Positions 17,067 through 27,472 are shown, counted from the stretch's first letter. The stretch: DNA of 64,000 nt from Spartinivicinus marinus (GCF_026309355.1 NZ_JAPJZK010000001.1:248001-312000); one strand, 5' to 3'. Program-made: numbers and translations. The notes: generated by a model not told the origin, from the letters alone.

Positions 17067-17372
17067 TTACTCAACTTTCATGGCTGCTTTTTCTAACAAC
17101 TTTACTAAATTTTTATCAGAACTGGCACTACACATCAAACCAGCTAATATTTCTGCTTTTTCTGGCGAACTAAGATGCCCATATTCTTCCAATAATGTTT
17201 CTTTACAAGCATTTTCGGCAAGCGGAACATCCATATAATAGGCTGCTTTTAATGACTGAGCTGCCGCATTAAATTGCTCAGACATCGCCGAAGTATTTTC
17301 AAACCATGGGTTTGCATATACATTTATAGCGGATACAACAGCAACAGTGGCAATTAGTATTTTTTTCATCAT
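17067..17372 (-). CDS. Small periplasmic or secreted protein of unknown function
   Basis: The product has 101 residues. Residues 1-20 form a typical Sec signal peptide (MMKKILIATVAVVSAINVYA), leaving a mature helical protein of about 80 residues. Two cysteines (in NACKETL and LMCSAS) could form a disulfide in the periplasm. The start has AAGGAATAAATG close by, giving a good ribosome site. I do not recognise the family. It is monocistronic, upstream of the metZ terminator and convergent with the ABM gene. Nothing in the neighbourhood points to a function. Confidence 0.65.
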   Translation of the reverse strand: MMKKILIATVAVVSAINVYANPWFENTSAMSEQFNAAAQSLKAAYYMDVPLAENACKETLLEEYGHLSSPEKAEILAGLMCSASSDKNLVKLLEKAAMKVE

Positions 17373-17542
17373 TTATTCCTTAATGTGATTAACACTCACT
17401 CCATCCTTATGAGCAAAAACATTGTTAATTTTTTTCTAATAAAGTGCAAGTATTATTTTTGTCCTACTTTAGGATTCTGGTTAATGAATAATACAAAAAG
17501 AAATAAATTTACTATTTTTCCAAAAAATTATTCCTCAAACAT

Positions 17543-17580
17543 AAAAAAGCCAGAAGTTTTGCATTACTTCTGGCTTTTTT
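17543..17580 (-). terminator. metZ: Rho-independent terminator downstream of metZ
   Basis: AAAAAAGCCAGAAGT pairs with ACTTCTGGCTTTTTT around an 8-nt loop. On the minus strand it is followed by a T run. It ends the purF-metZ unit. Confidence 0.9.
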
Positions 17581-17617
17581 ATTAAATGGAACCACTAATA
17601 ATGGTTTGTAGAGTTCA

Positions 17618-18838
17618 CTATTTATTAATTGCAGCCAAGCCTCTCGCCATATCTGCTTTTAAATCATCAATGGCTTCCAAACCAACAGCTACGCGAATAA
17701 GTGAATCTTTTATACCTGCATTAGCGCGATCTTCAGGAGACAGTCGGCAATGAGTAGTGGTCGCAGGATGGGTTATTGTCGTTTTGGCATCGCCTAAGTT
17801 GGCTGTGATTGACACAACTTTGGTTGCATCAATAAATTGCCAGGCTTCTGCTTTACCGCCTGTTACTTCAAACGATAATACACCACCGAATGCTTTTTGT
17901 TGCTGTTTAGCCAGCTCATGTTGTGGATGACTTGTTAGCCCAGCATAATGCACTGTTTTAATCCCCGGCTGTTGCGCTAACCACTCAGCCAGTGCCAGTG
18001 TATTAGAGCAGTGGCGCTCCATTCGTAGCGAAAGGGTTTCTAGGCCTTTTAAAAATACCCAGGCATTGAACGGACTCATGCAAGGGCCAGCGGTACGAAT
18101 AACCCCCAACACTTCATTCATTAACTCACTGCGCCCAACCGCAACGCCACCAACACAACGGCCCTGGCCATCTAAAAATTTGGTCGCGGAATGGACGACA
18201 ACATCTGCACCTAGGGTGAGTGGCTGTTGCAAAGCCGGCGTGCAAAAACAATTATCCACTACCAGTAGTGCATCATGTTGATGAGCCAATTCCGCTAACT
18301 GCCGGATATCAGCCGTTTCACTTAATGGGTTAGATGGCGTTTCTAAAAACAGCATTTTGGTATTGGGTTTAATTGCTGCTTGCCAAGATTCAATATTAAC
18401 CAAATCGACAAATGTTGTGTCAATAGCAAATTTGCGCAGCACTTTATCAAAAATATTAGTCGTAGTGCCAAATACGCTTCGAGAGCAAACAATATGATCA
18501 CCTGCCTTCAACAATGCCATACAGGTGGATAAAATAGCAGCCATTCCTGAAGCCGTTGCAACAGCTTGCTCTCCTTTTTCCAAGGCAGCAATTCGCTCTT
18601 CAAAGGTTCTCACTGTTGGATTGGTATAACGAGAATACACATTACCCGGTATGTCGCCGGCAAATCGGGCTGCTGCATCAGCGGCACTTTTAAAAACATA
18701 GCTTGATGTTGTAAAAATAGGCTCAGCGTGTTCTGTTTCTGGGGTTCTTCGCTGGCCTGCTCGTACGGCTAATGTTGCAAACTCCGCTTCAGATAAATCG
18801 GAGCCATACCAGTCGCTATCAAAAATTTGTTCTGACAT
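17618..18838 (-). CDS. metZ: O-succinylhomoserine sulfhydrylase
   Basis: The protein has 406 residues and is a Cys/Met-metabolism PLP enzyme. It makes homocysteine directly from O-succinylhomoserine and sulfide. K220 in HSATKFLDGQGR holds PLP, YSRYTNPT (68-75) binds its phosphate across the dimer, and ASGMAAI (97-103) is the usual glycine loop. The N-terminal YGSDLSEAEFATLAVRAGQ and the QGRCVGG wording match MetZ of Pseudomonas rather than MetB or MetY. It follows purF by 8 bp, the arrangement known from Pseudomonas, so both are likely transcribed together. A strong terminator follows. Together with cysM in this window, it gives the cell two separate sulfur-assimilation enzymes. Confidence 0.95.
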   Translation of the reverse strand: MSEQIFDSDWYGSDLSEAEFATLAVRAGQRRTPETEHAEPIFTTSSYVFKSAADAAARFAGDIPGNVYSRYTNPTVRTFEERIAALEKGEQAVATASGMAAILSTCMALLKAGDHIVCSRSVFGTTTNIFDKVLRKFAIDTTFVDLVNIESWQAAIKPNTKMLFLETPSNPLSETADIRQLAELAHQHDALLVVDNCFCTPALQQPLTLGADVVVHSATKFLDGQGRCVGGVAVGRSELMNEVLGVIRTAGPCMSPFNAWVFLKGLETLSLRMERHCSNTLALAEWLAQQPGIKTVHYAGLTSHPQHELAKQQQKAFGGVLSFEVTGGKAEAWQFIDATKVVSITANLGDAKTTITHPATTTHCRLSPEDRANAGIKDSLIRVAVGLEAIDDLKADMARGLAAINK

Positions 18839-18846
18839 TTTATCCG

Positions 18847-20361
18847 TTACTCGTCATTATGCAGGTCAATGATGGCATTGTCGGACTTTACCCGAGCAGC
18901 CTTAGCCGCATCACTACGATCATATTCAATGCGGTCCAGGTATGCTTGATCAATATTGCCTGTAATATATTTACCGTCAAATACTGAACACTCAAAACCA
19001 TCAAACCGGGTTTTGCAGCCTTCTGTAACTGAGCCTATCAAGTCGTTTAAATCCTGATAAACTAGCCAGTCGGCACCAATTAATGTGCCAATCTCTTCAT
19101 CGGTACGACCATGGGCAATTAACTCACTGGCAGTTGGCATATCGATGCCGTATACATTAGGGTAACGTACCGCAGGTGCAGCCGAAGCAAAGTAGACTTT
19201 TTTCGCGCCCGCGTCTCTTGCCATTTCAATAATTTGTTTACATGTAGTTCCTCGTACAATCGAGTCATCTACCAACATGACATTTTTACCACGAAACTCT
19301 AAATCAATGGCATTCAATTTTTGCTTAACTGATTTTTTCCGCTCGGTTTGGCCAGGCATAATAAAGGTGCGACCAATGTAGCGGTTTTTAATAAAGCCTT
19401 CTCTAAACTTTACTCCCAGTCGATTAGCCAGCTGTAATGCTGATGTACGACTAGTGTCTGGAATTGGAATCACCACATCAATATCATGATCAGGGCGTTC
19501 ACTAAGAATTTTATCCGCCAGCTTTTCTCCCATTTTCAGCCGGGCCTTATATACGGAGCTACCATCAATAATTGAATCTGGTCGAGCAAAGTAGACAAAC
19601 TCAAATACACAGGGCTGCAATTTAGAGGCAGGTGCACATTGCTGGCTATGTAGTTGACCTTCTGCATCAATAAAGATGGCTTCTCCTGGCGCTACATCCC
19701 GAATCACTTTATAGCCCAGAGCATCCAGCGCCACACTTTCAGATGCAATCATATACTCAGTGCCCGCTTCAGTTTGCCGTTCACCAAAGACCATTGGGCG
19801 AATACCATTAGGGTCACGAAACCCGACAATGCCATAACCCACTAACATAGCTATCACTGCATAGCCACCTTCACAGCGTTGATGAACTTTGCTGATGGCT
19901 TGAAAGATATGCTCAGGTGAGGGAGTTAACTGTTTTAATGCATGAAGCTCATGGGCAAATACATTCAATAGTACTTCTGAATCTGAGTTGGTATTAATAT
20001 GACGAAGGTCGGCCTTGAATAAATCTTCTTTGATTTTTTCAACATTGGTTAAATTGCCATTATGGGCCAGCGTAATGCCATAAGGCGAGTTTACATAAAA
20101 TGGCTGTGCTTCAGCTGAGCTGGAGCTACCTGCGGTTGGATAACGGATGTGGCCAATCCCCATATTGCCCATCAGCCGCTGCATGTGACGAGTTCTAAAT
20201 ACATCGCGCACTAAACCATTGTCTTTCCTCAGGTAAAACCGAGTATCAGCACAGGTAACAATACCCGCTGCATCCTGTCCTCGATGCTGTAACACCGTTA
20301 ATGCATCGTAGAGGGCCTGATTAACATTCGATTTTGCCGCTATTCCGACAATCCCACACAT
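18847..20361 (-). CDS. purF: Amidophosphoribosyltransferase
   Basis: PurF (504 residues) catalyses the first committed step of purine synthesis, glutamine plus PRPP giving phosphoribosylamine. The start is certain because C2, after removal of Met1, is the N-terminal nucleophile of the Ntn glutaminase domain (MCGIVGI). R73 (HIRYPTAG) and N101-G102 complete the glutamine site. The C-terminal phosphoribosyltransferase domain has the PRPP loop [13 protein letters not shown] at 361-373. It lies between cvpA and metZ in the usual cvpA-purF-metZ order. A strong terminator separates it from cvpA, so it probably has its own promoter or depends on read-through. Confidence 0.98.
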   Translation of the reverse strand: MCGIVGIAAKSNVNQALYDALTVLQHRGQDAAGIVTCADTRFYLRKDNGLVRDVFRTRHMQRLMGNMGIGHIRYPTAGSSSSAEAQPFYVNSPYGITLAHNGNLTNVEKIKEDLFKADLRHINTNSDSEVLLNVFAHELHALKQLTPSPEHIFQAISKVHQRCEGGYAVIAMLVGYGIVGFRDPNGIRPMVFGERQTEAGTEYMIASESVALDALGYKVIRDVAPGEAIFIDAEGQLHSQQCAPASKLQPCVFEFVYFARPDSIIDGSSVYKARLKMGEKLADKILSERPDHDIDVVIPIPDTSRTSALQLANRLGVKFREGFIKNRYIGRTFIMPGQTERKKSVKQKLNAIDLEFRGKNVMLVDDSIVRGTTCKQIIEMARDAGAKKVYFASAAPAVRYPNVYGIDMPTASELIAHGRTDEEIGTLIGADWLVYQDLNDLIGSVTEGCKTRFDGFECSVFDGKYITGNIDQAYLDRIEYDRSDAAKAARVKSDNAIIDLHNDE

Positions 20362-20449
20362 GAAGCTACCTCATTCAGTTTTTACAGCTAGACATTTAGA
20401 ACTTGTGAGCCTGCTTGTTAGACCCATTTTAGTTTGCTTATGCACAAAG

Positions 20450-20486
20450 AAAAACACCTGTATTGTAGGTCAATACAGGTGTTTTT
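20450..20486 (-). terminator. Strong terminator between cvpA and purF
   Basis: A perfect 16-bp stem, AAAAACACCTGTATTG with CAATACAGGTGTTTTT around TAGGT, ends in a T run on the minus strand. It lies within the otherwise tight cvpA-purF pair, so it may act as an attenuator or separate two units. Confidence 0.9.
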
Positions 20487-20494
20487 AAGATATT

Positions 20495-21004
20495 TTATTG
20501 TGCATTGGTATTTATGTAGGGAGCGATTAGCTCCATTAAATGGTGCCGAGACCAGTCAGCTATGGTTAAAAAGTGGGGAATCAACTGGGATTGCTGCCAC
20601 CAGCTGTCTTGTTGTACTGGTAGCAAACTTGCCACGCCAACCAGTAATACGACACACAAAGCCCCCCGGCCAGCGCCTAACACTATGCCTAAAAAGCGAT
20701 CAGTACCCGTAAACCCCGTTGCTTTAACCAGCTCACCAAACAGCTTACTGACAATGGCACCTAATAATAAAGTTGCTAAAAATAAGACGATACAAGCAAG
20801 GACCACCCGCACAGAGGGCGTCGCAACATAGTCGGCAAACAACAGCGATAAACTGCCACCAAACATCCATGCCACAATAATAGCGGCTAACCAAGCTAAC
20901 ATGGAAACCGCTTCTTGGAAAAAGCCACGCCGGATACTTAACAAACTGGAGATAACAATAATGCCAATAATTAGCCAATCGACCCAGATTAAACTCACAA
21001 CCAC
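20495..21004 (-). CDS. cvpA: CvpA family inner-membrane protein
   Basis: The protein has 169 residues with four hydrophobic segments (about 5-20, 28-48, 62-85 and 100-125). The family signature appears as WLIIGIIVISSLLSIRRGFFQEA at the N-terminus and GFTGTDRFLGIVLGAGRGAL in the middle. CvpA is named for colicin V production in E. coli and contributes to envelope and bile resistance; the molecular role is unclear. Its place directly before purF is conserved in gammaproteobacteria. In Pseudomonas the gene upstream is dedD, whereas here dedD lies 20 kb away beyond the nor-nir block. Confidence 0.95.
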   Translation of the reverse strand: MVVSLIWVDWLIIGIIVISSLLSIRRGFFQEAVSMLAWLAAIIVAWMFGGSLSLLFADYVATPSVRVVLACIVLFLATLLLGAIVSKLFGELVKATGFTGTDRFLGIVLGAGRGALCVVLLVGVASLLPVQQDSWWQQSQLIPHFLTIADWSRHHLMELIAPYINTNAQ

Positions 21005-21101
21005 TATGGCCCCGCATTAGTCAATTGCAAAACGCAGGGATTCTAACAAAGCTAATCCAATTACCCAAGCAGAAACCGTTTAGGGCACCTCTAATAATTG
21101 T

Positions 21102-21308
21102 TTAACGCGGCAACCAGTAAATCATCAGTCCACAAAAAAGTCCCAATAAAATGCAGCCTAATTTAAACCACCTTTGCCTGCTAATTTTTTTTGAAAAAGT
21201 TGACTGATTGGGCAAGGGCATACCACAAATGGGGCAGTCTGCTTCTTTATTAATTAATCTCTCATTTACACGAGAATTACAGTACAAACAACGGTCGTGC
21301 GGTGCCAT
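21102..21308 (-). CDS. Small zinc-ribbon membrane protein next to norD
   Basis: This gene encodes 68 residues. Two CxxC pairs (C7-x2-C10 and C25-x2-C28, in CLYC and CPIC) form a rubredoxin-like zinc ribbon. A single membrane helix (about residues 49-65, LGCILLGLFCGLMIYWL) closes the protein. It begins 4 bp after the norD stop on the same strand, so it is probably translated with norD and may assist NO-reductase assembly. I know no named family with this layout, and the ribosome site is weak. The two CxxC pairs and the tail anchor make a chance frame unlikely. Confidence 0.65.
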   Translation of the reverse strand: MAPHDRCLYCNSRVNERLINKEADCPICGMPLPNQSTFSKKISRQRWFKLGCILLGLFCGLMIYWLPR

Positions 21309-21312
21309 TAAA

Positions 21313-23142
21313 TTAACCCGTTAGCTGCTGATAAAGTTGGGGTAATTGGTGAGGTAATTGCCTTGGCTGACGAATGACGGTAAACCCATCAACACCAAAA
21401 ATATAAGACAAATAATCAGCGGCTTGCTGGTCGATAGTAATACAAAAAGGTTTTATCTGTTGCCGTTTAGCTTCTCTAATTGCCTCCCGGGTATCTTCAA
21501 TGCCAAAACGACCTTCATAATGATCAATATCATTGGGCTTGCCATCACTAATCAACAACAATAGTCGCTTCGATTCCGGCTGTGCGGCTAAGACCTTGGT
21601 CATTTGGCGAATAGCCGCGCCCATCCGGGTATAGTAACCTGGCTGTAGAGCCAAAACACGTCCTCTCACCTGATGGTTATATTGCTCTTGAAAATTTTTA
21701 AGCATTAACAGCCGAACCTGCTGGCGCTTTACAGAAGAAAATCCATACATAGCAAATGGATCACCCACCGCTTGTAACGCTTCAGCAAATAACAGCAAAC
21801 TGTCTTGTATCACATCAATCACCCGGCCATGCTGCTGTAAATAGGCATCGGTAGACATGGATAAGTCAGCCAGCAACAAACAGCATAAGTCCCGTTGATG
21901 ATGACGATAACTTTGGTAGCACCCCTGCTCAGGGCTTTGAGCATGTTGAGCCTCTATATAAAAATCCAGCCAAGCGGCTAAATCCAGCTCCTCTCCTTGT
22001 GGTAAATGACGTTGCCAGTGACGCAGAGTACGGAAACGTTCAAAGTGAGCTCGTAAAGTATTAGCCGTTTTTACCAGTTTTTTAGGTAGCTCGGCGGCTG
22101 TTGCTAATTTAGGCAACATTGGTTGAATACGACACTGGTTTGGAACCAGCTGCTGCCGTCGAAAATCCCACTCTGGTAGTAAAATACCATCCCCTATCGG
22201 AATGTCATCCTGACTAGCTGCTGGTAAATCCAGGTCTACCCGTAATTGCGCTGAACGCGCGGGTCGCTGCTGAGCAATTGCAAGACAGTTTAAGTCATCA
22301 GCTACGCGTTTTGCTTGATCATCATCGCCTTCATCAGAACAGCGATTCAAATGGCTGTATTCAGCCCAGCTAAACAAGTTTTCCAGCCTAAACACCAATA
22401 ATCCATCCCGCTCATTAGCGTCATTAATTCGCTCGGCACGTTTGCGAACCGCTAGTTGCTGAGGCGGGGATTCTGAACTGGCTATGGTCTCTATTGAAGG
22501 CTCCTGTGGTGAAGGCTGACAGGATACGTGCAGGTTAGCAGAAGGATACAACCATACAGGTATTGGTTGCGGTGCCACATTACAACGTGGAAATGTCTCA
22601 ACACTACCCGGCTGCTGTAGTGCAGTTTGTACTGCTTGCTCCAATGCGGCTTCTATAACAGATAAACGATCGATGGGAGGGCGTAATGGTAATAGTGCTT
22701 TAATTAACTGCTGGTACAAGCTGTTTAAGCCGGGATACCTCACCAACAATTGTTGTACAAGCTGTTGATTATCCCATGCCCAATGCCTAAAAGGCTGTTT
22801 TTGATGGGCAGCCAGTGCTGTTAGCCACAGGTAAAGAGAACGATTTAATTCTGCTGTTGGAAAGACGGCAATTGTTGGCGGTAAACGCAGTGATTCATCA
22901 TCTTGCCAAGCAACACAGGTTTGTAAACAAGTACCCGCAATCTGTTGTATGAGTCGACGCCGCTGTTGATAAGCTCTAGGGGTGGCTGGCTCAATGCGTT
23001 TGCCTGGTTCTCCCCCTAGCGCACGAAACAATACCCCAACTGAGCGCTTTACCTCAACCAAACTCACTTGTACGGATGTAAACTCATCAATACTTTGGCG
23101 AGTAATAAAACGATGCCAAAGGCTGCCTACCCACTCCTCCAT
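21313..23142 (-). CDS. norD: NorD, VWA-domain activator of nitric oxide reductase
   Basis: The protein has 609 residues. A C-terminal von Willebrand A domain occupies about 415-605. Its metal-adhesion site shows DLSMS (426-430), a threonine near 505 in GYYTRMGAAI, and SDGKPND (532-538). The N-terminal half is helical and poorly conserved, as in other NorD proteins. NorD works with the AAA+ protein NirQ/NorQ to insert non-heme iron into NorB. It heads a two-gene unit with the zinc-ribbon protein. An FNR/DNR-type box lies 67 bp upstream. In Pseudomonas norD follows norCB directly; here it is separated from norB by a small gene on the other strand. Confidence 0.92.
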   Translation of the reverse strand: MEEWVGSLWHRFITRQSIDEFTSVQVSLVEVKRSVGVLFRALGGEPGKRIEPATPRAYQQRRRLIQQIAGTCLQTCVAWQDDESLRLPPTIAVFPTAELNRSLYLWLTALAAHQKQPFRHWAWDNQQLVQQLLVRYPGLNSLYQQLIKALLPLRPPIDRLSVIEAALEQAVQTALQQPGSVETFPRCNVAPQPIPVWLYPSANLHVSCQPSPQEPSIETIASSESPPQQLAVRKRAERINDANERDGLLVFRLENLFSWAEYSHLNRCSDEGDDDQAKRVADDLNCLAIAQQRPARSAQLRVDLDLPAASQDDIPIGDGILLPEWDFRRQQLVPNQCRIQPMLPKLATAAELPKKLVKTANTLRAHFERFRTLRHWQRHLPQGEELDLAAWLDFYIEAQHAQSPEQGCYQSYRHHQRDLCCLLLADLSMSTDAYLQQHGRVIDVIQDSLLLFAEALQAVGDPFAMYGFSSVKRQQVRLLMLKNFQEQYNHQVRGRVLALQPGYYTRMGAAIRQMTKVLAAQPESKRLLLLISDGKPNDIDHYEGRFGIEDTREAIREAKRQQIKPFCITIDQQAADYLSYIFGVDGFTVIRQPRQLPHQLPQLYQQLTG

Positions 23143-23208
23143 ATTTTTTTATCCATCCCCTGCTAAAAACGAGTGCTTAAAGCATATAAATAATTAACCC
23201 AACGACCT

Positions 23209-23222
23209 TTGACCAATATCAA
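23209..23222 (-). promoter_or_regulatory. FNR/DNR-type box upstream of norD
   Basis: TTGACCAATATCAA (on the minus strand TTGATATTGGTCAA) matches TTGAT-N4-ATCAA with one mismatch. A -10-like TATATG lies at 23188-23183 on the minus strand. This fits class II activation with a start near 23174 and the gene at 23142. Confidence 0.75.
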
Positions 23223-23499
23223 GGTAATACAATGTAGATGCCTATTGGATCATGCACAAGAAAAGGTAACAACTTTTTCCCATGTTTCCTCTGGCTATGT
23301 TACGTTTTCTTGAGGTGAGCTATCTATTCATACAAAAAAGCACTTTGTCAAAAGAGAATAGCTTTGAAGACACTTATCCAAGCTTACACATGGATCACTA
23401 GTTTTAACTTAGATCAATAAACATTAAACAAAACTGGACAAAAATCATCCTGACTGTTATCGAGTATTATAATTACTATAACTTAACTGGATAATTACC
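23223..23499. other. Gap between norD and a small plus-strand gene
   Basis: No gene is seen. A TATAAT at 23468-23473 lies 27 bp before the small plus-strand gene and may be its -10. A degenerate FNR-like sequence TTAACTTAGATCAA at 23404-23417 keeps only the right half-site. Confidence 0.3.
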
Positions 23500-23712
23500 A
23501 TGCGATATTCATTAGCACTACCCGAACATTTAGTGCAAGAAGCAAAAGTACTAACAGGCAACAGTGATATATCACTAGACCAATTTTTCATACGGGCAAT
23601 TTTCAAGAGAATTTACGAGCTAAAGGCACACAAGCTACTTGAGGATAATATTGAGCATTCATCAGTTGAGGATGCACTGGATATATTAGATCAATTATTA
23701 AATGTAGAATAA
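23500..23712 (+). CDS. Small ribbon-helix-helix-like protein
   Basis: This is a 70-residue protein. It opens with MRYSLALPEHLVQEAKVLTG, a strand followed by helices, and SLDQFFIRAIFKRIYELKA. The pattern resembles ribbon-helix-helix antitoxins and transcription regulators, though the family is not certain. The C-terminal part is acidic (EDNIEHSSVEDALDIL), as in antitoxins that bind a toxin. No toxin gene overlaps or follows it: the next gene, norB, is convergent. It could be a solitary regulator or a decayed toxin-antitoxin remnant. A TATAAT element lies shortly upstream, and a terminator with a 14-bp stem follows at once. Confidence 0.6.
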   Translation: MRYSLALPEHLVQEAKVLTGNSDISLDQFFIRAIFKRIYELKAHKLLEDNIEHSSVEDALDILDQLLNVE

Positions 23713-23717
23713 GTAAT

Positions 23718-23759
23718 GCAACCGATATTTTTTCAACGCTTTGATAAAATATCGGTTGC
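23718..23759. terminator. 14-bp-stem terminator between small RHH-like gene and norB
   Basis: GCAACCGATATTTT pairs perfectly with AAAATATCGGTTGC around a 14-nt loop. It lies between two convergent genes and can serve both. Confidence 0.75.
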
Positions 23760-23801
23760 GTTTCTATTACTACCTTTAAAGTAAGTAATAAAAATATTAT
23801 A

Positions 23802-25663
<1,862 letters not shown>

Positions 25664-25764
25664 GGTTTATCCCCTTTTGCTTTATCAAGATATTCACTTC
25701 AACTGTTTTTTAACAAATAACAACACAGCTTGTGTGGATACCAAACGTTTTATCAGGCATGTTC

Positions 25765-25806
25765 AGTGTAATAAGATGTAAACGAGCATCTATTGATAAA
25801 AATCAA
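25765..25806 (-). promoter_or_regulatory. DNR/FNR-activated promoter of norCB
   Basis: A perfect palindrome TTGATAAAAATCAA lies at 25793-25806. On the minus strand, TACACT at 25770-25765 is a -10 candidate. The box centre is 41-42 bp from the implied start near 25758, class II spacing. The site lies between nirQ (stop 25900) and norC, so norCB can be expressed apart from nirQ. Confidence 0.85.
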
Positions 25807-25899
25807 CGATTATCAAAGTTATTATTTAACCCCTTTTTTTATGTGGAAATTTATGAGAGTATTTTCAGCCTAATAATCATTCGAGAAAAGCATTGCCAT

Positions 25900-26721
25900 T
25901 TATTCAAAGTAAATACTAACGACGTCCATTAATGCTTCTACTATTGCAATATCATCAGTTAAAGGCTCTGCTAAGCAGGCTCGACAAGCATAATGGGCAG
26001 ACATACCACTATCAATCATCTTAGCCGCATAGATCAATAATCGAGTTGAAACCACCTCATCTAAATCATACTGCTCCAACCGTCTTAAAGCGGTGGCCAG
26101 CTCTACTAGACGACCTGCAAGTCCTTCAGAAGTGTTAGCTTCATTAGCAACAATTTGTCTCTCAGTCTCTGCATTAGGGTAATCAAGACGGATTGAAACA
26201 AAGCGCTGCTTGGTACTAGGCTTCATCCCTTTTAATAAGTTTTGATAACCTGGATTATAGGAAACAATCAACATAAACTCAGGTGCAGCCACCAACTGTT
26301 CACCTAACCGTTCTAATGGTAAAACTCGTCTATCATCTGCCAGCGGGTGTAGTACAACGGTAGTATCCTTTCGCGCTTCCACTACCTCGTCCAGATAACA
26401 AATTCCTCCTTGCCTTACCGCACAGGTTAGCGGACCATCTTGCCACCATGTACCTTCAGGTCCAATTAAGTGCCGACCAACTAAATCAGCAGCAGTCAAG
26501 TCATCATGACATGCCACTGTAAAGAGTGAACGTTTCAAACGTTCTGCCATATGAGTAACAAAACGCGTTTTACCGCACCCTGTTGGCCCCTTAATCAATA
26601 CAGGCAATTGATGTTGAAAAGCATATTCAAATAACTCAACCTCATTCGCTTGAGGCTGATAATAAGGTAACATGGACTTTTGAAGGTTGTTGGCTGATGT
26701 CATTTTTTTGCATTCTCTCAT
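25900..26721 (-). CDS. nirQ: NirQ/NorQ AAA+ ATPase
   Basis: The protein has up to 273 residues. Walker A is GPTGCGKT at 45-52 and Walker B is GICYLDEVVEA at about 106-116. The MoxR-like arginine and sensor motifs follow (PSTKQRFVSIRLDYP). NirQ/NorQ forms a hexamer that, with NorD, activates NO reductase and in some species nitrite reductase. Two starts are possible, 26721 and the internal ATG at 26703; neither has a strong ribosome site, and I leave the longer form. It is divergent from the cytochrome c and nirS genes across a 245-bp gap with a perfect FNR/DNR box, and norCB lies downstream with its own promoter. Confidence 0.95.
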   Translation of the reverse strand: MRECKKMTSANNLQKSMLPYYQPQANEVELFEYAFQHQLPVLIKGPTGCGKTRFVTHMAERLKRSLFTVACHDDLTAADLVGRHLIGPEGTWWQDGPLTCAVRQGGICYLDEVVEARKDTTVVLHPLADDRRVLPLERLGEQLVAAPEFMLIVSYNPGYQNLLKGMKPSTKQRFVSIRLDYPNAETERQIVANEANTSEGLAGRLVELATALRRLEQYDLDEVVSTRLLIYAAKMIDSGMSAHYACRACLAEPLTDDIAIVEALMDVVSIYFE

Positions 26722-26737
26722 GCTAACAAAGCAATGA

Positions 26738-26758
26738 TATACCCAAAACGTAGGATAT
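26738..26758. repeat. Short TATA-CCAATACG-type intergenic motif near nirQ start
   Basis: TATACCCAAAACGTAGGATAT resembles the copies upstream of nirS (27473-27494) and in the nirL-nirG gap. It sits 17 bp before the nirQ start. It may be a repeat fragment or a binding site. Confidence 0.4.
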
Positions 26759-26808
26759 GATCAGCCTATCATCATTCCTAACAGCAACAAGCCTGACCTT
26801 AAACTATG

Positions 26809-26822
26809 TTGATATTGATCAA
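26809..26822 (+). promoter_or_regulatory. Perfect FNR/DNR box between nirQ and the cytochrome c gene
   Basis: TTGATATTGATCAA is an exact match to TTGAT-N4-ATCAA. On the plus strand TATTAT at 26844-26849 gives a transcription start near 26856, 40-41 bp from the box centre, ideal for the cytochrome-nirS side. A -10 for nirQ on the other strand is less clear, but the site could serve both. Confidence 0.85.
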
Positions 26823-26966
26823 TTTTTATTTTTTTTATCGCGCTATTATCAAATTATAAGAAGAATACTGTTATTTTATTAACACCTGAAGCGTAGTGTC
26901 TGCCTCAGTGTAGCAATCAATAACCGTCAATAATAAATTATGCTGTATCCTGATTGAGGATGTAAA

Positions 26967-27278
26967 ATGAAAATCCTACCTCTATTTTTAATCGGCTTTT
27001 CTTTACTATCAGCCACATTAACCACTACGCAAGCCGCAGGAGACATCGAAGCAGGCAAAGCAAAAGCAGCGCTTTGTAATGGATGTCATGGTGTTAATGG
27101 AATCAGCCCTAATGACTTATGGCCAAACTTAGCAGGACAAAAGTCAGGCTATCTAATTAAACAACTGAAGGCCTTTCGTGATAACAAACGTAATGACCCC
27201 ATGATGGCTGGTATTATCAAATCACTTAACGATGATGATATAAACAACCTTGCTGCATACTATAGTTCTTTAAAATAA
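26967..27278 (+). CDS. Periplasmic mono-heme cytochrome c upstream of nirS
   Basis: This is a 103-residue protein with a signal peptide ending near AQA (residues 21-23). A cytochrome c553/c4-like domain follows, with C37-x2-C40-H41 (CNGCHG). [18 protein letters not shown] and PMMAGI are typical of this class, and the methionine of PMMAG is the sixth heme ligand. It is the first gene after the DNR promoter and lies 274 bp before nirS. Its position suggests an electron donor to NirS or NorC, like NirM (c551) of Pseudomonas, though its sequence is of the c553 type rather than c551. A 15-bp tandem duplication covers its last codons and stop. Confidence 0.85.
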   Translation: MKILPLFLIGFSLLSATLTTTQAAGDIEAGKAKAALCNGCHGVNGISPNDLWPNLAGQKSGYLIKQLKAFRDNKRNDPMMAGIIKSLNDDDINNLAAYYSSLK

Positions 27279-27295
27279 AATTCTTTAAAATAAAG
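27266..27295 (+). repeat. 15-bp tandem duplication over a gene's stop codon
   Basis: TTCTTTAAAATAAAA is followed by TTCTTTAAAATAAAG. The first copy encodes the last residues (SLK) and stop of the cytochrome c. The second copy lies just beyond. It looks like a recent slippage or duplication. Confidence 0.7.
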
Positions 27296-27472
27296 CTTTT
27301 TAAAATGAATAATCTTTTAAAAAAATAGTTACATTTAAAATGTATATTTTTAAAACTACAGTAGTTATAGCATTACTATGCCTTTTATAAATGAGTTTAA
27401 GGGTGTTTTTCATCCATCACAAGTAAATTAATCTTATATGTAAAGTTAATTTTATAAGTGCGTAGCGGTTAG

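Noticed and set aside
17385-17585. 66-residue plus-strand frame between the secreted protein and metZ
   Set aside because: It covers the metZ terminator hairpin, is very Lys/Asn/Phe-rich from AT bias, and has no ribosome site.
23404-23417. FNR-like sequence TTAACTTAGATCAA upstream of the small RHH-like gene
   Set aside because: Only the right half-site fits the consensus, and the expected -10 spacing is not met.
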